A DNA stretch of 5,472 nucleotides from JALZHR01 sp036389695 (GTDB lineage Bacteria > Acidobacteriota > Blastocatellia > Pyrinomonadales > Pyrinomonadaceae): contig DASVWG010000541.1 of NCBI GenBank assembly GCA_036389695.1, forward strand, positions 1 to 5,472, in the 5' to 3' direction. Within the stretch, counting starts at the first letter, position 1; every line of letters begins with the position of its first letter. Of the stretch, positions 1 to 4,656 are shown in pieces. The notes under the pieces were generated by a model. The model made no database searches, was not told the DNA's origin, and saw only the letters and a list, made by a program, of their open reading frames with translations. A program made the position numbers and the translations under genes.

Positions 1-1173
1 CGGACTGCTGACTATCGTTATACTCCCGGTCAGAATGCGACCGTCGGGTCTGACGGTTATAACCTTTGCATTCTGCCCCAGAGGATTTGCCGCCGCGCTG
101 AATCCCGCGTCCGGCGAGCCGTCCGCATTGAGCCGAACGATGCCGTTTGCCACGCCTCCGGCAAGCAAAATTTTTCCGTCCGGCTGTAAAAAGATGTCGG
201 AAACCTCGCCGCCCCCGCCGAAAGTGCCCCCGCCGAAACCGGCATCGTTCGTGCCGTCCGCGTTCAGCCGCGTGATGCCGGGGCGATTCGCTCCGTTAAA
301 AACCGAGAAAGTGCCGCCGACTAAAATTTTTCCGTCCGGCTGCGGCACAATGACAAGCGGAACGGAAGATTGTTCAGCCAAAGTAGTAAAAGAGCCGTCG
401 AGCGAGCCGTCGGCATTGAGCCGCGCGAAGTTATTACGCTGAACGCCGTTAACGGCGCGGAAAACGCCGCCGGCGAGAATTTTGCCGTCCGCTTGAACCG
501 CTATTGTTTTGATTGAAGCCGTAAATCCCGACGTCGTAAAATCCGCGCTGAAAGAGCCGTCGCTTGAGCCGTCCGCGTTCAGCCTCCGAATAACCGTTTG
601 ATTGCCGAAGGGCAAAAAGACGCTAAAGCTATCAAACAGAATTTTGCCGTCGGGCTGCAGCGCCATCGCCCTGACGCCCTGGTTTGCGAATGAAGAAAAT
701 ACCGGGACGAAGCTCGCATCGAGCGAGCCGTCAGCATTCAAGCGCGCCAAGCCCACACGGTTCACGCCGTTGACGCGAAAAAAACTGCCGCCGATTAAAA
801 TTTTGCCGTCCGGCTGGACGAGCACGGCGAAGACGGCTCCTTCTATGAAGGGTTTGAAGGCGTTATCGACTGTGCCGTCCGGGTTGAGGCGGGCGAGACC
901 CGTCCGATTCTTGTCGCCAAGGACGCCGAACAGCCCGCCGACCAGAATTTTTCCGTCCGGCTGGACGGCGAAATCATTGGTTATCGACGAGTCGACTTCA
1001 TAATCGGCGAGCGCCGGCGCGAAAGAAGTATCCAATTCGCCCGCCGCCTGCGCCATCGCGTTTGAAATGAACGCCGTCATAAAAACGCCGCAAAGCAGAG
1101 CGAATAAAGCTGATTTCTGATTAAATAAAATTTTTAGTTTCAGATATTTATCGTCAGATTGTGTTTGTTTCAT
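1..1173 (-). CDS. Secreted delta-60 repeat (DUF5122-type beta-propeller) protein, C-terminus cut by window edge
   Basis: The frame is open from an ATG at 1173 down to base 1, giving 391 visible residues with no stop, so the C-terminus lies outside. Residues 1-41 form a signal peptide: a Lys-containing N-terminus, a hydrophobic stretch at about 22-37, and a signal peptidase I site AMA|Q after residue 41. From about residue 47 the protein is a tandem repeat. The core P/A-D-G-K/R-I begins at residues 72, 121, 174, 228, 279, 331 and 376, a spacing of 45-54, followed by L-x-G-G and then R-L-N-x-D-G-(S/T)-x-D-x-x-F. This is the delta-60/DUF5122 pattern, thought to fold as beta-propeller blades in exported proteins. 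The third unit is degenerate: ILFDSF replaces ILxGG. The true substrate or partner is unknown. No strong Shine-Dalgarno precedes the ATG (only AAAGAAACG), but the signal peptide starts well from it. Family call is firm; function is not. Confidence 0.93.
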   Translation of the reverse strand, partial: MKQTQSDDKYLKLKILFNQKSALFALLCGVFMTAFISNAMAQAAGELDTSFAPALADYEVDSSITNDFAVQPDGKILVGGLFGVLGDKNRTGLARLNPDGTVDNAFKPFIEGAVFAVLVQPDGKILIGGSFFRVNGVNRVGLARLNADGSLDASFVPVFSSFANQGVRAMALQPDGKILFDSFSVFLPFGNQTVIRRLNADGSSDGSFSADFTTSGFTASIKTIAVQADGKILAGGVFRAVNGVQRNNFARLNADGSLDGSFTTLAEQSSVPLVIVPQPDGKILVGGTFSVFNGANRPGITRLNADGTNDAGFGGGTFGGGGEVSDIFLQPDGKILLAGGVANGIVRLNADGSPDAGFSAAANPLGQNAKVITVRPDGRILTGSITIVSSP

Positions 1174-1560
1174 TTTTCGTTTCTTTCGCTTTACGGCGCA
1201 GGCAAAACCGGCTCGCTCCTCAAAAAGTTAATAACCGATTAATTCATATTGATATTTAAAAAGGGAAGTCTGCCCGGACGCGGACGCCCGCCGTCGCTTG
1301 CGACTTGCCGGTTATGCAGCGGAAAAGAGATGCGGGCGATTTCGTGGGGATAAAAAAACAAAAAGTATTTTCGGAATCTCTTTTTCAGGCAGATAAAAAA
1401 TTATATGCCAGAAAAGGACGAATGTTAAGTGATTTTCGTCAGACTTTACGCTCGGGCGCTCAATTTAAAAACGCCCTGTTGATTTTTATCCGCATCGGCA
1501 CAGCCGCTCAAGACGAATCTTTGCCTCATTGTTTTAATGGCGTAAAATAAAATTTCCAGC
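1174..1560. other. Divergent intergenic spacer, mostly without recognisable content
   Basis: This 387-base gap separates the divergently transcribed delta-60 gene and the DUF2156 gene. The left part is AT-rich (about 1221-1263) and probably holds the promoter of the minus-strand gene, but I could not choose a convincing -35/-10 pair. A short GC-rich stretch follows at about 1274-1300. The only clear signal is the plus-strand promoter near the right end. An 81-codon frame crosses the region but does not look like a gene. Confidence 0.6.
1521..1548 (+). promoter_or_regulatory. Predicted sigma-70-type promoter for the DUF2156 gene
   Basis: A -35-like TTGCCT (1521-1526) and a -10-like TAAAAT (1543-1548) are separated by 16 bases. 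Transcription would begin near 1555, only a few bases before the TTG at 1561 and about 15 before the GTG at 1570. The mRNA would therefore be nearly leaderless, which fits the absence of a Shine-Dalgarno sequence there. Prediction by eye. Confidence 0.45.
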
Positions 1561-2697
1561 TTGAAAGCCGTGAATAATCAAAAAACACAATCCGAAGACC
1601 GCACGCCGCAGGAATCTTCATCGGTCGCCCGCGTGCGGCGGCTCGTCTTAGCGCACGGCTGGAATTCGACTTCATATCAAATTATCAATCCGGGCATCAG
1701 TCATTGGTTTTCGTCAGCGGGCGACGCGGTCGTCGGCTTCGTCTCGTCCGGCGGCGTGCGCGTGGTCGCCGGCGCGCCGGTCTGCGCCAAAGAGCGTCTG
1801 GCGGAAGTTGCCGGAGAATTTGAGCGAGATGCCGCGCGGGCGGGCAAACGCGTCTGTTACTTTTGCGCCGAAGCACGACTCGAATCGGTTTATATAGATT
1901 CGACGACGCACTCAAAAGTTCTGCTGGGCGCGCAGCCTGTCTGGGAGCCTGAAAAATGGGCTGGCTTAATTGCCGGACACAAATCCCTGCGCGCGCAGCT
2001 GAATCGCGCGCGGAACAAGCGCGTCGCCGTCACGGAATGGTCGACCGAGAAGGCTTGGAACAATCCCGTTCTGCTCGAATGTCTGCGCGAATGGCTAGAG
2101 GCGAAAGGCTTGCCGCCGCTGCACTTTCTGGTCGAGCCGAACACTCTGGCGCGATTGTTTGACCGCCGCGTTTTTGTCGCCGAACGCGACGGCGAGACGG
2201 TCGGATTCGTGCTGCTGTCGCCGGTCGCGAAACGTAACGGCTGGTTGTTTGAGCAATTTATTCACCAACCGAACGCGCCGAACGGCACGGTCGAATTGAT
2301 GATTGATGCGGGAATGACGGCGCTCGCCGCCGAAGGCTACGGTTACGCCACGCTCGGACTTGCGCCGCTCTCGACCAGAGCGCCGGTCGAGCCATTTCAA
2401 AATCCGCTCTGGCTACGCTTTCTGCTCGCCTGGATACGAAAACACGGCGAACGCTTTTACAACTTCAACGGCTTGGACGCTTTCAAAGCAAAATTCCGCC
2501 CCGAAAGATGGGAACCCGTTTTAGCCATCGTCAATGAACCGAGCGTATCCGTCGGAACGCTTTACGCCATCGCCTCAGCCTTCAGCAAAAACGCGCCCGT
2601 CAAACTGGTTTTAGGCGGCTTGGGGCGCGCAGTTAAAACGGAAATAAAATGGCTCAGACAAAGTATCGAAAAAAGCTTCGCGGGAAAAAATTCCTGA
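1561..2697 (+). CDS. DUF2156 protein, soluble MprF C-terminal-like (phosphatidylglycerol lysyltransferase domain)
   Basis: The 378-residue protein aligns in pattern with the LPG_synthase_C/DUF2156 domain, a double GNAT-like fold that in MprF moves an amino acid from aminoacyl-tRNA to phosphatidylglycerol. Recognisable parts in order: AHGWNSTSYQ near residue 31; a G-D-A-V-V-G-F strand near 54; VVAGAPVC, the equivalent of the family's LGDP element; SLRAQLNRARNK, the family's L-R-x-x-x-N-R-A element; then P-N-G-T-V-E-L-M, YATLGLAPLS and FYNFNGLDAFKAKF. There is no hydrophobic flippase region and no signal peptide, so it should be cytosolic or peripheral to the membrane. The substrate may be a lipid or another amine acceptor; stand-alone members are mostly uncharacterised. 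The start is TTG at 1561 or GTG at 1570, neither with a Shine-Dalgarno. It sits alone, convergent with the HNH gene. Family call good, exact reaction unproven. Confidence 0.88.
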   Translation: MKAVNNQKTQSEDRTPQESSSVARVRRLVLAHGWNSTSYQIINPGISHWFSSAGDAVVGFVSSGGVRVVAGAPVCAKERLAEVAGEFERDAARAGKRVCYFCAEARLESVYIDSTTHSKVLLGAQPVWEPEKWAGLIAGHKSLRAQLNRARNKRVAVTEWSTEKAWNNPVLLECLREWLEAKGLPPLHFLVEPNTLARLFDRRVFVAERDGETVGFVLLSPVAKRNGWLFEQFIHQPNAPNGTVELMIDAGMTALAAEGYGYATLGLAPLSTRAPVEPFQNPLWLRFLLAWIRKHGERFYNFNGLDAFKAKFRPERWEPVLAIVNEPSVSVGTLYAIASAFSKNAPVKLVLGGLGRAVKTEIKWLRQSIEKSFAGKNS

Positions 2698-2739
2698 CTC
2701 GCCGTTAACACGCTAAACTAAAAGCCGCTGAGCTGATAA

Positions 2740-3147
2740 TTAAGCTTGAAGCCCGGATTTTTTTCGTCTGGATATTCGTCCGTTACCCTTATTCAGGTTT
2801 CTGAAGTTTTCGGTTAAGGAATGACAATTCGGACAAATTAATTGCAGGTTCGATTCAGTATTATTAAATGAATTTCCGTCTATGTGATTGATTTCGAGCG
2901 GAACTTTTTTAGTTGTCGGGTGTTGTTTGTTCCAGCTGCAGAGACAACATTTTTCTCCGAATTTTTCCGAAAGAAAACGTTTTAAGTGGTTTGAAATCTG
3001 CGGAAATTGTTTGCCTTTATTTCCGTCTATCAGACCGGCTTTCCATTTCTCGATAAATTTTTTGTATTGATAATCGGTTTGACACTTATTGGAGCAATAT
3101 TTGTAGCTTTTTCGGCGAGTCGGAGCGGAGCAATTAAGGCACGACAT
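2740..3147 (-). CDS. Small HNH endonuclease with N-terminal zinc knuckle
   Basis: The complete 135-residue protein has the layout of a common stand-alone, often phage-associated HNH family. Residues 3-22 carry C3xxC6 and C18xxxC22, a zinc knuckle. A basic linker follows, then the nuclease: C67xxC70, V-P-L-E-I-N-H88-I-D-G-N, N100 and C105-P-N-C108-H109, which give the H-N-H metal site with its two structural CxxC pairs. The C-terminal N-K-G-N-G-R motif is also typical. It should nick or cut DNA in the cytoplasm; the target is unknown. ATG at 3147 is preceded by AGAAAGG at a spacing of 8. The gene lies 22 bases after the 3' end of a same-strand tRNA-Thr with no terminator between, so it is probably read from the tRNA promoter. 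It is much more AT-rich than its neighbours (32% GC in 2821-2880, against 60% in 2281-2340 of the DUF2156 gene), suggesting horizontal acquisition. Confidence 0.92.
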   Translation of the reverse strand: MSCLNCSAPTRRKSYKYCSNKCQTDYQYKKFIEKWKAGLIDGNKGKQFPQISNHLKRFLSEKFGEKCCLCSWNKQHPTTKKVPLEINHIDGNSFNNTESNLQLICPNCHSLTENFRNLNKGNGRISRRKKSGLQA

Positions 3148-3155
3148 AACGAAAG

Positions 3156-3162
3156 CCTTTCT
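3156..3162 (-). promoter_or_regulatory. Ribosome binding site of the HNH gene
   Basis: AGAAAGG on the minus strand lies 8 bases before the ATG and fixes that start. It sits between the tRNA CCA end and the start codon, so the tRNA trailer serves as the leader of the coding sequence. Confidence 0.6.
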
Positions 3163-3169
3163 GATTTTG

Positions 3170-3245
3170 TGGAGCCGGTGACCAGATTTGAACTGGTGAC
3201 CTACGGTTTACAAGACCGTTGCTCTACCAACTGAGCTACACCGGC
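3170..3245 (-). tRNA. tRNA-Thr (anticodon TGT), CCA encoded
   Basis: A complete 76-base cloverleaf is visible on the minus strand. The acceptor stem GCCGGTG pairs with CACCGGC over 7 bp. The D arm is GCTC/GAGC with loop AGTTGGTA. The anticodon stem ACGGT/ACCGT encloses the loop CTTGTAA. A 5-base variable loop follows, then the T arm ACCAG/CTGGT with loop TTCAAAT. The anticodon occupies 3210-3212 and reads ACA threonine codons, with other ACN codons possible by wobble. The G1:C72 and C2:G71 pairs agree with known threonine identity elements. The discriminator base is T, followed by a genomically encoded CCA at 3170-3172. It has its own promoter upstream and an HNH gene directly downstream. Confidence 0.97.
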
Positions 3246-3253
3246 ATAGACCA

Positions 3254-3275
3254 GGCAGCGAAAGATTTCGCTGCC
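3254..3275 (-). repeat. Perfect hairpin in the predicted 5' leader of tRNA-Thr
   Basis: GGCAGCGAAA (3254-3263) and TTTCGCTGCC (3266-3275) are perfect inverted arms of 10 bases separated by GA, so in RNA about 9 pairs close a 4-base loop. It lies 8 bases before the mature tRNA 5' end and just after the predicted transcription start. There is no U-run on either strand, so it is not a standard terminator. A role in processing or in keeping the leader from misfolding is a guess. Confidence 0.7.
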
Positions 3276-3285
3276 GCAAACGAAA

Positions 3286-3314
3286 ATACTACAAAAACGG
3301 AATATTTTTCGCAA
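3286..3314 (-). promoter_or_regulatory. Predicted promoter of tRNA-Thr (and HNH gene)
   Basis: On the minus strand TTGCGA (3309-3314) and TAGTAT (3286-3291) are separated by exactly 17 bases, a good sigma-70-type match. The start point would fall near 3279, giving a leader of roughly 34 bases that carries the perfect hairpin. Confidence 0.6.
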
Positions 3315-3339
3315 GCACGAAAAAGAAGATTTCCGTTTT
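3294..3339. repeat. Nested inverted repeat overlapping the tRNA promoter
   Basis: The outer arms AAAACGGAA (3294-3302) and TTCCGTTTT (3331-3339) enclose inner arms TTTTTCG (3305-3311) and CGAAAAA (3318-3324) around a 6-base centre. Both pairs are exact. The -35 box of the tRNA promoter falls inside. It could be a regulator-binding site for either divergent gene or a chance product of AT-rich DNA. Confidence 0.5.
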
Positions 3340-3360
3340 GTTTAACTATTAAAATAACTG

Positions 3361-3390
3361 TTGACGATTGTTTTACAAAACGGTTACGAT
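3361..3390 (+). promoter_or_regulatory. Predicted promoter of the secreted duplicated-module gene
   Basis: TTGACG (3361-3366), one base from the consensus -35, is followed after 18 bases by TACGAT (3385-3390). This predicts a start near 3397 and a 5' untranslated region of about 94 bases. That leader contains a small inverted repeat, TCTTTT-CC-AAAAGA, at 3422-3435; no known riboswitch is recognised. Confidence 0.55.
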
Positions 3391-3475
3391 AGAATATGCC
3401 CGCTTGTGGGTGGTCAGATAATCTTTTCCAAAAGACCTCTTTGCTTGTTATCAAATAATAAATCTCGGACAAATA

Positions 3476-3482
3476 AAAGGAG
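3476..3482 (+). promoter_or_regulatory. Strong Shine-Dalgarno deciding a GTG start
   Basis: AAAGGAG lies 8 bases before GTG at 3491 and is the best ribosome binding site in the window. It selects the GTG directly ahead of a full signal peptide over any internal start. Confidence 0.85.
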
Positions 3483-3490
3483 AAATTCCA

Positions 3491-4498
3491 GTGAAAGCTT
3501 TGCAGATTAATGCGAAAAGTCTTGCGATAACGTTTTTGGCGGTGCTGGCTTTGGCGTCGGGCGCCTTTGCTCAGGAGCCGTTTCGTCAGCCGCCGCCCAG
3601 AGCGACGCCGACGCCGAAATTGGTGATAAATCAAATCCAGAGAGATTTGCCGGTCGCGTCGAGAAATAATCTCTATTGCGCCGGATATATACAGAATGCG
3701 CCGGTGAATACTGATTTTGAAGTGGTCGGCGCGAGCGACGAAAGAGAACAGAACATTTATGCCGAAAACGATTACGTCTATATCAGTCGCGGCGCGAACG
3801 GCGGCGTCAAAGTCGGCGATATGTTTGCGGTGACGCGCCCGCGCGGAAAATTTAAAACGCGTTTTTCCAGAAAGGGAACTCTGGGAATTTACGTCCAGGA
3901 AGTCGGCGCGGTCGAAGTCGTCAACGTCAAATCGGAAGTTTCGGTGGCGCGCGTGGTGACTTCGTGCGACAACTTTTTGCTCGGCGATTTGCTCCAGCCG
4001 ATTCCGGCGCGCACGAGTCCCGTTTTCCAGCAGCGTCCGATGTTTGACCTTTTCGCCGAGCCGAGCGGAAAAGCGCAGGGCAGAATCGTGCTGGCGCGTG
4101 ACGGTCTCGAAGTTTTGTCCGCCGAGCAGATTGTTTATATCGATTTGGGCGCGGAAGACAGCGTGCGGGTCGGAGATTATCTGACGATTTATCGCCCATT
4201 GGGAACCGGCGGCGTTTTAAATTCCGACCAGCACATCGCTCTGAGCGCGCGCGACGACGGATTTCAAAGCAAGACGTATCGCGGCGGAAAATTCTCGAAC
4301 CAGGCGCCGCGCAAAGCGGGAAGCGAAGCCGAAGGCGACCTTGTTTCGCGCCGCGAGGCGAAAAGCCGTCGCCCGCGCGGTTTGCGCAAAATCGTCGGCG
4401 AGATGGTTATCTTAAACGTCAAAGAACGCACCGCCACCGCTTTGATTACGCGCAACGCGCAGGAAATCCACACCGGCGATATGGTCGAGCTTCAGTAA
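3491..4498 (+). CDS. Secreted protein with two copies of a FlgT-C-like beta-rich module; function unknown
   Basis: The complete 335-residue protein begins with a signal peptide: K2 and K9, a hydrophobic core at about 11-25, then AFA|Q after residue 27. A short P/T-rich linker (P-R-A-T-P-T-P-K) follows. Two related modules can be seen. Module 1 (about 94-170) has D-Y-V-Y-I-S-R-G, V-K-V-G-D-M and later V-V-N-V-K, then L-L-G-D-L-L-Q-P. Module 2 (about 215-335) has I-V-Y-I-D-L-G, V-R-V-G-D-Y, then I-L-N-V-K and H-T-G-D-M-V-E-L-Q. A basic insert (about 260-305, rich in R and K) splits module 2. The mature protein has only two cysteines, C63 and C159, which could form a disulfide. The style resembles the C-terminal domain of flagellar FlgT and similar modules in LysM-type envelope proteins, but no flagellar gene is near. 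It is probably periplasmic or cell-wall associated. I do not recognise a specific function. It has its own promoter and strong ribosome binding site. Confidence 0.9.
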   Translation: MKALQINAKSLAITFLAVLALASGAFAQEPFRQPPPRATPTPKLVINQIQRDLPVASRNNLYCAGYIQNAPVNTDFEVVGASDEREQNIYAENDYVYISRGANGGVKVGDMFAVTRPRGKFKTRFSRKGTLGIYVQEVGAVEVVNVKSEVSVARVVTSCDNFLLGDLLQPIPARTSPVFQQRPMFDLFAEPSGKAQGRIVLARDGLEVLSAEQIVYIDLGAEDSVRVGDYLTIYRPLGTGGVLNSDQHIALSARDDGFQSKTYRGGKFSNQAPRKAGSEAEGDLVSRREAKSRRPRGLRKIVGEMVILNVKERTATALITRNAQEIHTGDMVELQ

Positions 4499-4500
4499 AA

Positions 4501-4647
4501 GGGATGAAGGATGAAGGATGAGGGATGAAATAATTTTGAATTTTAAGTGTTGAGTTTTGAATGATTCGTTTAATTACGAATTCAAAATTCAAAACTTAAA
4601 ATTCAAAACTTTCTTTCGTTCATCCCTCATCCTTCATCCTTCATCCC
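4501..4647. repeat. 147-base composite palindrome of heptad repeats (MITE-like intergenic element)
   Basis: The outer arms, 4501-4529 and 4619-4647, are perfect 29-base inverted copies. Each is four degenerate heptads: GGATGAA, GGATGAA, GGATGAG and GGATGAA on the left. The inner arms, 4534-4568 and 4577-4608, pair along nearly their whole length, with two mismatches (4549/4593 and 4554/4588) and a 3-base bulge at 4562-4564. They are themselves made of TTTTGAAT/ATTCAAAA-type units. The apex is 8 bases. Unpaired junctions are 4530-4533 and 4609-4618. The element starts 2 bases after one stop codon and ends 9 bases before the next start codon. No target-site duplication is obvious (TAAAA on the left, TCAAA on the right) and no transposase is present. 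Similar short tandem heptads are known between genes in other bacteria, notably cyanobacteria. This may be a non-autonomous mobile element or a strong hairpin that insulates or terminates transcription. Confidence 0.9.
4574..4602 (+). promoter_or_regulatory. Possible promoter inside the palindrome for the DUF4190/pilin-like gene
   Basis: TTACGA (4574-4579) and TAAAAT (4597-4602) are 17 bases apart and would start RNA near 4609, giving a leader of about 48 bases made of the pyrimidine-rich right arm. The AT-rich repeats make chance matches likely, so this is tentative. Confidence 0.25.
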
Positions 4648-4656
4648 TCAAACATT

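Noticed and set aside
35..1003. Two long plus-strand frames of 133-135 codons opposite the delta-60 gene
   Set aside because: They are antisense to a protein with clear repeat motifs and a signal peptide. Their own repeats (F-P-S-G-C/W) simply mirror the repeats of the opposite strand.
1305..1550. 81-codon plus-strand frame in the divergent spacer
   Set aside because: It begins with TTG, has no ribosome binding site, shows no recognisable motif, and its end overlaps the best promoter of the next gene. Treated as chance.
2698..2739. Bidirectional terminator between the convergent DUF2156 and HNH genes
   Set aside because: Only a weak short symmetry (AGCT...AGCT) is present in 42 bases, with no GC-rich stem plus T-run on either strand.
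2740..3245. Integrated element bounded by attachment sites at the tRNA
   Set aside because: No integrase and no duplicated tRNA 3' end was found on the other side of the HNH gene. Only its composition and position suggest acquisition.
4501..4647. CRISPR array or ordinary intrinsic terminator
   Set aside because: The heptads are contiguous with no spacers, so it is not a CRISPR. The stem is far longer than a terminator stem, its outer arms are not followed by a T-run on either strand, and it has internal tandem repeats.
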